35,026 bases of DNA from Desulfosporosinus sp. I2 (lineage in GTDB: Bacteria; Bacillota; Desulfitobacteriia; Desulfitobacteriales; Desulfitobacteriaceae): assembly GCF_000960765.1 (NCBI RefSeq), contig NZ_JYNH01000036.1:1-35026 (forward strand). The letters are read 5' to 3'. Every line of letters begins with the position of its first letter. Positions within the stretch are counted from its first letter, which is position 1. The notes beneath the pieces were generated by a model. It made no database searches, was not told where the DNA came from, and saw nothing but the letters and a program-made list of their open reading frames with translations. A program made the position numbers and the translations under genes. Below, one piece after another: positions 17,237 through 26,715 of the stretch.

Positions 17237-17322
17237 CCATCTTTAACCTCCCTTTACCCAGTGGATCATGGGTTTCATCCAAATTAAGCTCGAGAGCGAT
17301 GGCAAAAGGCTATGTCTGTGAC

Positions 17323-17339
17323 CCTGCCCTTGTGGCAGG
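17323..17339. other. Short GC hairpin in an otherwise unexplained gap
   Basis: CCTGCC and GGCAGG separated by CTTGT, in the 180-base gap between the YtxH gene and the AraC remnant. The surrounding minus strand reads as short broken frames (for example H-K-G-R-V-T-D-I-A-F-C-H-R before a stop), which might be gene debris. Confidence 0.3.
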
Positions 17340-17415
17340 CGAATACTTTTACCCCTTGAAACAATTCAGAGGAAAAGTTATACTAATACTCTTGATGCCC
17401 TTTAAAAGTATCGTT

Positions 17416-17772
17416 TTAGGTTATGTCTGACGCTTCCTCTTTGGTGTCATTGGCAAGATTTATAGGAATATCGCCGCTTTTTTTATTCCTTAAGGAATCT
17501 TGAATAAATGTTTGAAGATCTTCAGCTAATATCTTCCCTTTTTCCACTAGATCTGTACCTTGTTGTTTTAATGCTCCTACATGTTGAGTTGTAACGTCCT
17601 CGACACGTTCTAGAGCGTTGTCAGCCTTATTACCAATACCTTGACGTAAATCCTTCCCGCACTTAGGAGCTAATAAAAGGCCTACCACTGCCCCGGCTAC
17701 GCCTCCAACAAGAGCAGCAACTACAATGGTGCCAAGTTCCATATTCTTATCTGCTTTATGTATTCTTAGCAT
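17416..17772 (-). CDS. YtxH-family protein
   Basis: 118 residues. One glycine/alanine-rich hydrophobic helix (about 15-36, ending in L-L-L-A-P-K-C-G-K-D-L-R) is followed by a long polar, helical tail. This is the layout of YtxH/gas-vesicle-protein-P-like stress proteins, usually membrane anchored with a cytoplasmic helical tail. The L-L-x-A-P-x-x-G-x-x-x-R motif is the family signature. AAAGGAG lies 9 bases before the ATG. Monocistronic by spacing. Molecular role unknown; relatives are induced in general stress. Confidence 0.82.
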   Translation of the reverse strand: MLRIHKADKNMELGTIVVAALVGGVAGAVVGLLLAPKCGKDLRQGIGNKADNALERVEDVTTQHVGALKQQGTDLVEKGKILAEDLQTFIQDSLRNKKSGDIPINLANDTKEEASDIT

Positions 17773-17902
17773 AAATCATTTCTCCTTTATAAATATATTT
17801 AGTTTATTTTATCATATCGCCCTTATAAAATGTGGAAGATTTTTCTTTATCACACCATAAATTACCGTTAATATAAAAGTAATTACAATAGTTTCAAACA
17901 TA

Positions 17903-17942
17903 GGACAGCTGGTTATCTTCTCAAGAGTAACCAGCTGTCCTT
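17903..17942 (-). terminator. Hairpin directly after the activase/dehydratase gene
   Basis: Perfect 14-bp stem (17903-17916 with 17929-17942), 12-base loop, starting right after the stop codon at 17943. The T tract is weak, so it may act partly as a 3'-end stabiliser. Confidence 0.65.
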
Positions 17943-20900
17943 TTAATCCATTTTACATTTAACTAACTTCGTGTCTCGATTCAACATAAGCGTCAAATTA
18001 CTCTCTATTAACGCTGCTTCTTGATCCAAAATCGGTTTTGTGTCCTGTGGTTTATTGCTAAGATTATCTAAGGCTACAGAAAGCATAAGTTTAATGCGAT
18101 TCAGTTGATTAACTTCACTCGCTCCTGGATCATAATCGATGGGAGCAATATTAGCTAAAGGATAAGACCGTCGAATTTCCCGAATCATCCCTTTGCCCGT
18201 TATGTGATTGGGCAAGCAGGCAAACGGTTGCAGACATACGATATTATTAACCCCGCTTCGAATCAGCTCAACCATCTCTCCGGTCAGGAACCAGCCTTCT
18301 CCAGATTGGTTAGCGAGAGAAAGGTGCTTTTCTGCATATTTAGCGATTTGGGTGATCGGTTTTGGAGCTTCAAATCGCTTACTGGCTTTCAAGGCCTTCT
18401 TCATCTCTTTACGAAAGGATTCAATTCTGTTCATCGAAAACATCCCAGACACCATTTCCCAAAAGCCACCCGAAAGTTGTTCGAATTTGATACGACTATC
18501 TAAGGCACCGTATAAAAGAAAGTCCGTGAGATCCGGAACGACTGCCTCCGCCCCTTCAGCCTCCAACAATTCCACAATATTATTATTGGCTGTAGGATGA
18601 AATTTGACGAGTATTTCCCCGACAACTCCTACTTTCGGTTTGACCAAATCCTCGTTGATCACTAAATTATCAAAATCCTTGACTATTTGATGAATATTCC
18701 TCGTGAATTCTTTATTGTTTCCTTTTATTAAGGATTCTTGACACCGTTTAACCCATGATTCATATAAAATATTGGCCGAACCTGGAAACTTCTCATACGG
18801 TCGTACTTTATAAAGCACCCGCATTAAGAGATCCCCGTAAATCAGCCCCCTCATAATTTGGTTAAACATTGGGATTGTTAACTTAAAACCTGGATTATTC
18901 TCCAAGTTAGAAGAATTACCTGTATTTAAGGCAATCACAGGGACCTGTTCTAGTTTGGCATCTTTTAGAGCCTTTCGAATAAAGGCAATATAATTGGTAG
19001 CTCGGCATCCTCCACCCGTTTGGGTAATAATAACCGAGGTGTTGTTCACATCATACTTACCCGATCTCAACGCTTTCATTAACTGACCTACGACGATAAT
19101 AGCCGGATAACAAGCATCATTATGCACATACTTTAAGCCTTCATCAATGGCTGATTTATCAACAGAGGGTAAAAACTCAATCGTATAACCTGCTCCTTCA
19201 AAGGCCATCTTAAAAAATTGAAAATGAATGGGGGACATTTGAGGAGCCAAAATCGTATGCGTATTCTTCATTGCTTTGGTAAATAAGACCTTTGGCAGCG
19301 GATCATAAAGCTTTTGTGGCGTAAAATTCCTCTTATCTCGTTCGTTAATAGACGCGATCAAAGAACGCAAACGTATTCTTGCCGCTCCCAAATTATTGAT
19401 CTCGTCGATTTTTAAAACGGTATAGATTTTTCCATAAGTTTCGAGAATCTCTTTAATCTGATCCGTTGTTACAGCATCAAGACCACATCCGAATGAATTC
19501 AGTTGGATTAAATCTAAATTAGTTTGCTGCGCGACATAACTGGCTGCAGAATACTCTCTTGAATGGTACACCCATTGATCAACAACGCGTAAAGGCCTCT
19601 CGACCTTACCCAGATGACATATCGAATCTTCGGATAAGATGGCAAATCCATATGAACCAATCATTTCAGGTATCCCATGGTTAATTTCAGGGTCAATATG
19701 ATAGGGTCTACCCGCGAGCACAATACCCTTAATTTTGTTTTCCCGGATGTAATTAAGCGTTTCTTCTCCTTTTGTTCTTACATCATTCTTATATCGATCG
19801 AGTTCCGCATACGCTTTATTCAGGGCACTGGCTAGCTCATGCTTCGGTATTCCTTCAGGTTTCAATTCTTCAGCTAATCGTTTGACCATTTTACTCGGCT
19901 TATCCAATGGTAAGAACGGATGATAAAAGGTTACAATTGGCTCTCTAAGAATATCCATGTTGGCATTAATCGTCTCTGGATAAGAGGTGACGATGGGACA
20001 GTTATAATGGTTATTTGCCTCTGAATCCTCTTTTCGAACATATGGGATGCACGGATAGAAAATCTTATTTATCCTTTTTTTAATTAAATCCGCGACATGA
20101 CCATGAACGAGTTTAGCCGGATAACAGGCGGAATCGGAAGGGATTGTGTCCATACCCTGTTCATATAGATGTTTTGAGGATCGCCCAGAAATTAAGACCT
20201 GGTAACCTAATTCTGTGAAAAAGGTAAACCAAAAGGGATAGTCTTCATAAATATTTAAAACCCTAGGAATTCCGATAGCTCCACGCCATGCTTTTTGCTT
20301 AGGCAAGGGTTTGTAGTCGAAAACTCTTTGGTACTTATATTCGAAAAGGTTAGGAATTTCATTCTTAACAACGTCTTTCCCCGTGCCTCTTTCACAACGA
20401 TTACCTGAGATATACTCCCTTTCGCCAGAAAACGTTTTAACACTCACTAAACATTTGTTCCCGCATAGCCCGCATCGTTTCATGGAAGTTTCTATTTTAA
20501 AATCAATTAAATCAGTTTCTTGCACAAGGCTCGTCTGATGCCCCAACTCATGGCGATCTTTAGCAATTAGAGCGGCTCCAAAGGCCCCCATAATGCCGGC
20601 AATATCAGGCCGGACGACTTCCTGTTGGGCGATCATTTCAAAGGCTCTCAAAACTGCATCGTTATGAAAAGTTCCACCCTGAACCACGATTTTCTTGCCT
20701 AGGTCCTCAACATTTCTTAGGCGAATAACTTTATACAAAGCGTTTTTAATCACTGAAATAGATATCCCCGCGGAAATATCGCTGATCTCAGCGCCTTCTT
20801 TTTGGGCTTGTTTAACTCTGGAATTCATAAATACCGTGCAACGGGTCCCCAGATCGACGGGATGCCTTGAACTTTGGCTCAAACTAGCAAATTCTTTGAC

Positions 20901-22286
20901 ATCCATATCTAGCGAATGGGCAAAGGTTTCAACAAAGGATCCACACCCTGAAGAACATGCCTCATTTAATGTGATAGACTCGATAACCCCATCACGAATC
21001 ACTAAACTTTTCATGTCTTGTCCACCGATATCTAACACAAAATCCACACCAGGTTGAAAAAAATTAGCTGCCGTGTAATGAGCTACCGTTTCAATTTCCC
21101 CAATATCCACCCTCAGAGCGGCCTTTATTAGATGCTCCCCATAACCAGTGACGGCTGAGTTTAAGATGGTTGTGCCTTTATTAAGTTGTCCGTACATAGT
21201 TTTCAAAGCCTCAATGGTTGACTCTAACGGGCTACCCATATTACTGCCATAATGTGAATACAACAGGCCTCCAAGTTCATCAACGAGGGCAATTTTAGTC
21301 GTTGTCGAACCAGCATCTATGCCCAGGAAGGCATTTCCCTGATAACTTTCGAGATCCACTCGGCGGACTTTATGCAATTCATGTCTCTTTTTAAACTCAA
21401 GATATTCTAGGTCATTAGCGAATAAAACCTCTAACTCTTGATCTTCAGAATTATTAATTTTGTAAATCATCGGTACTTTTTCATATAAGCTCTCACATGT
21501 AAAGATCTCTTTATCTTGTGAAGATAAGGCAGCCCCTATCGCCACAAAATATTGAGAATCCTCTGGATAAATGACATTCTCATTTTTCAAATTAAGGGTT
21601 TCAATAAAGCGCTGTCTAAGCTCTGACATAAAGTGTAGCGGCCCACCCAAGAATGCTACTTTACCACTTATAGGTCTTCCCTGAGCCAGTCCGCTAATCG
21701 TTTGATTGACAACTGCTTGTAATACAGAGACGGCGATATCTTCTTTAGCGGCTCCTTCATTTAATAAAGGTTGCACATCGGTTTTGGCAAACACACCGCA
21801 TCGTGAGGCAATCGGGTATATATTGTGAGAGTTTTTAGCAAGCTCATTTAATCCAGGTGAATCTGTTTGTAACAAGGAGGCCATCTGATCAATAAAGGCC
21901 CCCGTACCACCAGCACACGTTCCGTTCATACGTTGTTCGATGGATTCGCCAAAATAAGTGATTTTAGCATCTTCACCGCCAAGCTCTATAGCTGCGTCTG
22001 TGTTCGGAATCATTATTTTGATGGCCTTGGTACAGGCAATCACTTCTTGAATAAATGGAACTTCCAACTTTTGAGAAATATGATAGCCTCCAGATCCAGT
22101 AACCATAAGAGTCAAGAAATGCCCCTGCAAACTAGCTTTGGCATCATTAAGAACAGAAACTACTGTATTTCTAATATTGGAAAAATGTCTTAAATATTTC
22201 TTGTAGACAATAGTTCGTTCATCTAAAACAACAACTTTAATGGTCGTTGAACCAACATCCAATCCAATATTGAGAACTCTACTCAT
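17943..22286 (-). CDS. Giant fused acyl-CoA dehydratase activase: two BadF/BcrAD ATPase domains, DUF2229 and HgdB-like region
   Basis: 1447 residues. Domain 1 (about 1-265) is an ASKHA ATPase: [11 protein letters not shown] near 6, with cluster-ligand cysteines C124 (G-T-C-A-G-G-T-G) and C163 (S-R-C-G-V). Domain 2 (about 318-575) repeats the fold: [19 protein letters not shown] and T-R-C-T-V-F. A Cys-rich link near 600 (C-G-L-C-G-N-K-C) leads to DUF2229 (about 665-880), then a C-terminal region like the D-component of 2-hydroxyglutaryl-CoA dehydratase ([23 protein letters not shown]). Activases use ATP to inject a low-potential electron into an iron-sulfur reductase. The substrate of this fused form is not known to me. 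ATG 22286 is chosen because GGAGG lies 6 bases upstream. Downstream of and co-oriented with the TetR gene, 27 bases apart. Confidence 0.9.
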   Translation of the reverse strand: MSRVLNIGLDVGSTTIKVVVLDERTIVYKKYLRHFSNIRNTVVSVLNDAKASLQGHFLTLMVTGSGGYHISQKLEVPFIQEVIACTKAIKIMIPNTDAAIELGGEDAKITYFGESIEQRMNGTCAGGTGAFIDQMASLLQTDSPGLNELAKNSHNIYPIASRCGVFAKTDVQPLLNEGAAKEDIAVSVLQAVVNQTISGLAQGRPISGKVAFLGGPLHFMSELRQRFIETLNLKNENVIYPEDSQYFVAIGAALSSQDKEIFTCESLYEKVPMIYKINNSEDQELEVLFANDLEYLEFKKRHELHKVRRVDLESYQGNAFLGIDAGSTTTKIALVDELGGLLYSHYGSNMGSPLESTIEALKTMYGQLNKGTTILNSAVTGYGEHLIKAALRVDIGEIETVAHYTAANFFQPGVDFVLDIGGQDMKSLVIRDGVIESITLNEACSSGCGSFVETFAHSLDMDVKEFASLSQSSRHPVDLGTRCTVFMNSRVKQAQKEGAEISDISAGISISVIKNALYKVIRLRNVEDLGKKIVVQGGTFHNDAVLRAFEMIAQQEVVRPDIAGIMGAFGAALIAKDRHELGHQTSLVQETDLIDFKIETSMKRCGLCGNKCLVSVKTFSGEREYISGNRCERGTGKDVVKNEIPNLFEYKYQRVFDYKPLPKQKAWRGAIGIPRVLNIYEDYPFWFTFFTELGYQVLISGRSSKHLYEQGMDTIPSDSACYPAKLVHGHVADLIKKRINKIFYPCIPYVRKEDSEANNHYNCPIVTSYPETINANMDILREPIVTFYHPFLPLDKPSKMVKRLAEELKPEGIPKHELASALNKAYAELDRYKNDVRTKGEETLNYIRENKIKGIVLAGRPYHIDPEINHGIPEMIGSYGFAILSEDSICHLGKVERPLRVVDQWVYHSREYSAASYVAQQTNLDLIQLNSFGCGLDAVTTDQIKEILETYGKIYTVLKIDEINNLGAARIRLRSLIASINERDKRNFTPQKLYDPLPKVLFTKAMKNTHTILAPQMSPIHFQFFKMAFEGAGYTIEFLPSVDKSAIDEGLKYVHNDACYPAIIVVGQLMKALRSGKYDVNNTSVIITQTGGGCRATNYIAFIRKALKDAKLEQVPVIALNTGNSSNLENNPGFKLTIPMFNQIMRGLIYGDLLMRVLYKVRPYEKFPGSANILYESWVKRCQESLIKGNNKEFTRNIHQIVKDFDNLVINEDLVKPKVGVVGEILVKFHPTANNNIVELLEAEGAEAVVPDLTDFLLYGALDSRIKFEQLSGGFWEMVSGMFSMNRIESFRKEMKKALKASKRFEAPKPITQIAKYAEKHLSLANQSGEGWFLTGEMVELIRSGVNNIVCLQPFACLPNHITGKGMIREIRRSYPLANIAPIDYDPGASEVNQLNRIKLMLSVALDNLSNKPQDTKPILDQEAALIESNLTLMLNRDTKLVKCKMD

Positions 22287-22313
22287 CTTTTTCCTCCACA
22301 ATGCATAGAAATT

Positions 22314-22898
22314 TTATGAACCCACATAGGTTATTCCTTTTGCAAAAATTCTAACATAACTTAAAATGCAAGCCTGGATATCCGTTTCAAACGTAAGTTT
22401 ATTCATAACTAAAGAAGTAATAAATAGGCCAAAACTAGTGGTTAAAAAACTAGTGGCTAACGTTTCTGGATTTTCGAGGATGGCCCCTTTATTCTTCATT
22501 TCTTCAAAATAATAATTTAAAAGCTTTTTGAATTCACTGGGAAACCTAAACATGGTGACATCAAAATCGGGGTTTTGATCTTCATTTTTCAAGTACATCA
22601 AAATAATCTTGCGATTTTTATATAACATATGTTGGTAGGAGGAACAGATTTTAATTAAATCTTTTTCTAGATCCCATTCCAATCCTTCAAAGAGCGCTCT
22701 GAATTTCGGGAAGAACATAAACTTTTCAAAAGCTTTTTCAAAAAGATTATGTTTGTTCTCGAAATGCCTAAAGAGAGTCATTTCACAAACTCCCGCCTCT
22801 TTAGCAATTTCTTTCGTGGTTACAGCGGTGTAACCTTTTTGAGAAAAGAGAAGAATGGACGCATTTAAAATCTTTTCTTCTGTATTTAGTGAGTACAT
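22314..22898 (-). CDS. TetR/AcrR-family transcriptional regulator
   Basis: About 194 residues. The N-terminal HTH reads I-L-N-A-S-I-L-L-F-S-Q-K-G-Y, then T-T-K-E-I-A-K-E-A-G-V, then T-L-F-R-H-F-E-N-K; the rest is the variable ligand-binding helical domain. ATG 22898 is preferred (AGGAG 8 bases upstream); an earlier ATG at 22916 overlaps that site. It is first in an operon with the activase fusion, and a palindrome overlaps its promoter. Autoregulation and control of the fusion gene are therefore likely. The ligand is unknown; an acyl-CoA would fit the neighbour, but that is inference. Confidence 0.9.
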   Translation of the reverse strand: MYSLNTEEKILNASILLFSQKGYTAVTTKEIAKEAGVCEMTLFRHFENKHNLFEKAFEKFMFFPKFRALFEGLEWDLEKDLIKICSSYQHMLYKNRKIILMYLKNEDQNPDFDVTMFRFPSEFKKLLNYYFEEMKNKGAILENPETLATSFLTTSFGLFITSLVMNKLTFETDIQACILSYVRIFAKGITYVGS

Positions 22899-22929
22899 TC
22901 CTTCTTCTCCTATCATAGTCTATTTTTTC

Positions 22930-22949
22930 ATGTTAGTTCCTACTAACAT
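22930..22949. promoter_or_regulatory. Palindromic operator, probable TetR-family site
   Basis: ATGTTAGT (22930-22937), TCCT, ACTAACAT (22942-22949): perfect 8-bp arms. It lies just downstream of the -10 box of the regulator promoter, where a bound repressor would block transcription. Confidence 0.75.
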
Positions 22950-22956
22950 TAGTATT

Positions 22957-22985
22957 ATTCTATCATTCTCTCCGAATAACTTCAA
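22957..22985 (-). promoter_or_regulatory. Sigma-A promoter of the tetR-activase operon
   Basis: On the minus strand TTGAAG (22980-22985), 17-base spacer, TAGAAT (22957-22962), about 60 bases upstream of the regulator start and abutting the operator palindrome. Confidence 0.7.
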
Positions 22986-23146
22986 TCCTATTATATAGGT
23001 ATATTCCCTATATCTTACTATTCCAGTATACGCAAGAAAGGACAAAACAATCATAAATAGTCAAGATTGTTTCGCCCTTTTATTAAAGTTTGGTGCGCTA
23101 AATTTCACATATAGTCAACTTTCAATAATCTTACAACTCTTTTTGC

Positions 23147-25168
23147 TTAATGATTATGCGCAGTTTTTAATTGACTAACCAAGGTATCACTGAGCTTGCC
23201 CGGCACCTCTTCATATCGTAAGAATTTCATAGTAAAGTTACCTCTACCCTGAGTGATACTTCTTAAATCAATGGCATAACGCATCATTTCCGCTTGTGGA
23301 ACATGAGCGCGTATTATTTGATACCTTTCGCCAGCGACCATACCTAATACTTTGCCGCGTTTCCCATTAAGGTCGCCAATCACATCTCCCATAAATTCTT
23401 CGGGCACGCTTACTTCTACTTCCACTACAGGTTCGAGCAAGGTAGGTTTAGCTTGCTCTACTCCTTTACGAAATGCCATAATCGCTGCAAGTTTAAAAGC
23501 CATTTCTGATGAATCCACAGCATGATAAGAGCCATCGCAAAGCGTAACTTTGATATCGGTTACTGGGTATCCTACCATTGTTCCTTCAGCCATGGCCTCC
23601 CGAATCCCCTTCTCTACAGCTGGAATATATTGCTTCGGTACAGACCCTCCAAATATGGACTCAGCAAACTCAAAATCATGTCCTTCCAAGGGTTCAATAC
23701 TAATCCATACATGTCCATATTGACCATGTCCACCCGTTTGCTTTTTATGTTTTCCTTCAACTTTAACAGCCTTGCGAATTGTCTCACGATATGGGACTCG
23801 TGGAACCTTCATGGAAACTTCAACGCCATACTTTCGAGCCAACTTTTCCTGAAGAATTTCAAGTTGCATTTCTCCCATACCCGTTAGAATCAACTCTTTT
23901 GTTTCCATATTTTTATGAATTTTAATAGTTGGATCTTCCTCCACAATGCGGGCTAAGGTCGTACCTAATTTATCCTCATCCCCTTTAGTCTTAGCTTGAA
24001 TCGCTACGGATAGTGAAGGGATCGGAAAATCAATCCCTTGTAACTTAAGAATGTGTTCTTTCCCACATAAAGTATCTCCTGTTTTTACATCCACTAGCTT
24101 TGCAACAACCGCAATATCTCCAGCCACCACGCTAGTAATAGGCTCTTGAATTTTACCTCTTAAATAAAAGGGTTGCCCAATTTTTTCTTCGAGGCCTCGA
24201 TTTGAATCCATCACCAATGCTTCAGCATTAAACGTTCCACCAAAAACCCGGAAAAATGACATTTTGCCGACATAGGGATCCGCAAGAGTTTTAAAGACTA
24301 AGGCTGCTTTGTCTTTAATCACTTCCGGTGATGGGGCATAACTTACTAAAAAATCAAGCATATTTTTAATCCCAATATTTTTTATTGCCGAACCGCAAAG
24401 CACAGGAATTACAAGATTTTGTTTCAAAGCTTTCCTCAAGGCCGTTTGAAGATCTTCTTCATTGAGAGCGTCCCCTTCTAGGTATTTCGTTAAAATCTCA
24501 TCATCCGCTTCAGCAACCGCCTCTATTAGTTGCTCTCTCAATAGGTCAATTTCATCTTTATAGTTTTTCGGGACCTCGCTCACTGAAAACTTTCCACTTC
24601 CATTGTCTTCATAGTCATAGGCTTTATTTTCGACAATATCGATGACTCCCTTGAAGCTTTCTTCTTGTCCGATTGGAATTTGTAGGGCAACAAACCTTGC
24701 GTTAGGATAAGCCCCCTTAAGTTGGTCCAAAACCTTACCAAAATTGGCATTTTTTCGATCTAACTTATTAACAAAGATCACATTAGGTAACTTCTCTTGT
24801 TCCATAACACTCAGTGTTATTTCTGCTTGTACCTCAAGTCCCGCAATGCCACAAAGCACCAAAACCCCACACTCGACAACACGTAAGGAACTCTTGACTT
24901 CTCCAAAAAAATCCGAATATCCAGGAGTATCGAGAACATTGACTTTAACCCCTTGCCATTCAATTGGAATAAGACTCATACTAATCGACACTTTGTGCTT
25001 AACTTCTTCTGGTAGATAATCTGAGACGGTGTTTCCTTCAGATATTTTGCCAATACGGTTCGTCACACCTGAATTGAAAAGAAATGTTTCCGTCAGGGAA
25101 GTCTTACCTGCTCCACCATGCCCTACTAGACAAACGTTGCGAAGATGTTTTGTGTCATAGGTCTTCAA
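23147..25168 (-). CDS. Elongation factor G-like GTPase (EF-G paralog, FusA2 type)
   Basis: 673 residues from a TTG start (AAGGAGG 7 bases upstream). GTPase motifs in order: G1 G-H-G-G-A-G-K-T (17-24), G3 D-T-P-G-Y-S-D, G4 N-K-L-D and G5 G-S-A. EF-G domains II to V follow, including R-V-P-Y-R-E-T-I-R near 460 and G-G-H-G-Q-Y-G-H-V. The canonical switch I R-G-I-T-I is replaced by H-K-V-S-I, as is usual for the short EF-G-like group rather than housekeeping EF-G. It is not in a ribosomal-protein operon, which also points to a paralog. Its role in translation, ribosome recycling or stress is not settled. Monocistronic. Confidence 0.88.
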   Translation of the reverse strand: MKTYDTKHLRNVCLVGHGGAGKTSLTETFLFNSGVTNRIGKISEGNTVSDYLPEEVKHKVSISMSLIPIEWQGVKVNVLDTPGYSDFFGEVKSSLRVVECGVLVLCGIAGLEVQAEITLSVMEQEKLPNVIFVNKLDRKNANFGKVLDQLKGAYPNARFVALQIPIGQEESFKGVIDIVENKAYDYEDNGSGKFSVSEVPKNYKDEIDLLREQLIEAVAEADDEILTKYLEGDALNEEDLQTALRKALKQNLVIPVLCGSAIKNIGIKNMLDFLVSYAPSPEVIKDKAALVFKTLADPYVGKMSFFRVFGGTFNAEALVMDSNRGLEEKIGQPFYLRGKIQEPITSVVAGDIAVVAKLVDVKTGDTLCGKEHILKLQGIDFPIPSLSVAIQAKTKGDEDKLGTTLARIVEEDPTIKIHKNMETKELILTGMGEMQLEILQEKLARKYGVEVSMKVPRVPYRETIRKAVKVEGKHKKQTGGHGQYGHVWISIEPLEGHDFEFAESIFGGSVPKQYIPAVEKGIREAMAEGTMVGYPVTDIKVTLCDGSYHAVDSSEMAFKLAAIMAFRKGVEQAKPTLLEPVVEVEVSVPEEFMGDVIGDLNGKRGKVLGMVAGERYQIIRAHVPQAEMMRYAIDLRSITQGRGNFTMKFLRYEEVPGKLSDTLVSQLKTAHNH

Positions 25169-25307
25169 GACGATTCCTCCTTGATATGTTATTTAAGAAA
25201 AAGGACATGCCTTTTTACTTGCAACAGATAATCGGAGTCTCCATGTCTAGATATCCCTAATTAGTATTTCTTATGGAAAATAAGGGTCATATAGTCTCGA
25301 ATACAGC

Positions 25308-26477
25308 CTAATTTCTTGGTTCGTAAGTTCCCCAGACCTGTGTTTTTCGATTACGAAGCATACATTTCCCCATTGCCCAAACATCTTGGACCTCTAAGTC
25401 TTGATCCAATACGACTAGATCAGCATCGTATCCCACTCGAATGATTCCTTTATTCTTAAGGCGAAGAACATTAGCAACATTTGAGGTGATCGTACGTAAG
25501 GCTACTTCTAACGGGAGCCCATAGTGTACAACAGACTTTCGGATATCACGCCATAAGACCTCTACAGAGCCAATTCCCATGCCAATAAGTACTCCCGTTT
25601 CGTTATATTGGGGCATACTTCCATTCCCATCCGAAGTAACGGTAATCCGATCATTAAGGATTTGACGTTGATACAACATTTTTAAGACGGATGGTACTTG
25701 TAATTCTTCCGGGAAGTCATCACAGCCTGCGGTCAAATCAATATAGCCCCCCGCTAAAAGAAACTTGATCCCTTGTTCAAGCAAAGCATGAGTCCGGTTA
25801 ATATGTGTGGGCATAAATTGTGTAATAGGAATCTCCGTTTCTTCGAGAATCTTAAAAATAGGGTCTAATCCTCGTTTACCCTCGCCCAGATGAAGATGAA
25901 CCACCCCCGCCTTTCCTGCTAACATTCCTCCGACTCGGGCCTGAGCAGCCAAATGTTCCAGTTGAGCGATCTGGGGCTGTCCGGAACGATGATCCGAAAT
26001 AGCAATTTCTCCTGCCCCAATTACTTTATGGATAAGGACAAGATCTTGCTCTAAGGTTACCAGCAAGGTTCTCATAGGGACTTGATAGCCACCACTGTAA
26101 ATAAACGTGCTTATTCCCTCATCTTGGAGGGCATTCGCTTTCACGAGTAATTCAGACATTGAACGAGAGATCGAATCTGTCCCCAAGCAACCAACGACGG
26201 TAGTCGTACCTGCTCGAGTTAACTGGGAAAGATTAATTTCTGGAGTGCGCGAAGCAGGGCCCGCTTCGCCCCCTCCACCACATATATGGACATGGGCATC
26301 AATAAAACCAGGCACCACAGTTTTGTCTTGAAGGTCAATTTCTTCCCCTTCTACAAAATTAGGCAGACCTATATTTTTACCGATCGCAGCAATACTCGTC
26401 CCAACGACTAATATATCAGTGTTTTCAGAACACTCCGGACAATAAAGTTTGGCATTTTTAATAAGCTTCCACACCAT
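25308..26477 (-). CDS. iadA: Isoaspartyl dipeptidase (beta-aspartyl-peptidase)
   Basis: 389 residues. Amidohydrolase that splits isoaspartyl dipeptides from damaged proteins. Metal ligands by alignment from memory with the E. coli enzyme: H62 and H64 (H-V-H), H196, H225 (P-T-H-I-N-R) and D283 (T-S-D-G-N-G-S). The substrate motif E-A-G-P and S-D-H-R-S are kept. The carboxylated Lys of E. coli IadA (V-I-G-V-K) is not present; the local sequence is V-I-G-A-G-E with Glu157, which may bridge the metals instead. Start ATG 26477 with GAGGGTGAG just upstream. Divergent from the spoVB-like gene. Confidence 0.9.
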   Translation of the reverse strand: MVWKLIKNAKLYCPECSENTDILVVGTSIAAIGKNIGLPNFVEGEEIDLQDKTVVPGFIDAHVHICGGGGEAGPASRTPEINLSQLTRAGTTTVVGCLGTDSISRSMSELLVKANALQDEGISTFIYSGGYQVPMRTLLVTLEQDLVLIHKVIGAGEIAISDHRSGQPQIAQLEHLAAQARVGGMLAGKAGVVHLHLGEGKRGLDPIFKILEETEIPITQFMPTHINRTHALLEQGIKFLLAGGYIDLTAGCDDFPEELQVPSVLKMLYQRQILNDRITVTSDGNGSMPQYNETGVLIGMGIGSVEVLWRDIRKSVVHYGLPLEVALRTITSNVANVLRLKNKGIIRVGYDADLVVLDQDLEVQDVWAMGKCMLRNRKTQVWGTYEPRN

Positions 26478-26642
26478 AACTCACCCTCTCACGAGGTATA
26501 ATGCCCCACTTCTGGATCGATATTCCACCCTATTTAATATTTCTCTGTCTTCTGTAAAAAATCCTTTGAACATAGAGGGAGATCTAAAATAATTTCGCAA
26601 GCATTTCTTATTTTCTACAAGCATAAGGTTATATAGAAAATT

Positions 26643-26674
26643 ACTTCAGATGGAGTTATAACTCTATCTGAAGT
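26643..26674. repeat. Imperfect palindrome, copy 1 of a dispersed hairpin
   Basis: CTTCAGATGGAGTT, short ATA centre, AACTCTATCTGAAG; 15-bp stem with one G-T wobble. It lies in the divergent gap between iadA and the spoVB-like gene, about 30 bases before the latter's ribosome binding site. A close copy forms the TPR-gene terminator at 33175-33221. Here only TTT follows on the plus strand, so a terminator role is unclear. Confidence 0.7.
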
Positions 26675-26715
26675 TTAGCTAAAGGCACTATTTAAACTTG
26701 ATTGTGGAGGGTTAT

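Noticed and set aside
12670-17415. Complete integrated phage or ICE at tRNA-Trp
   Set aside because: No integrase, structural, replication or conjugation gene is present, and I found no second copy of the tRNA 3' end to serve as attR.
17224-17430. Plus-strand 68-residue frame
   Set aside because: Overlaps the AraC remnant start and the YtxH end, lacks a ribosome binding site and shows no family features.
18204-18600. Plus-strand frames inside the activase fusion gene
   Set aside because: Antisense shadows of a strongly supported coding region.
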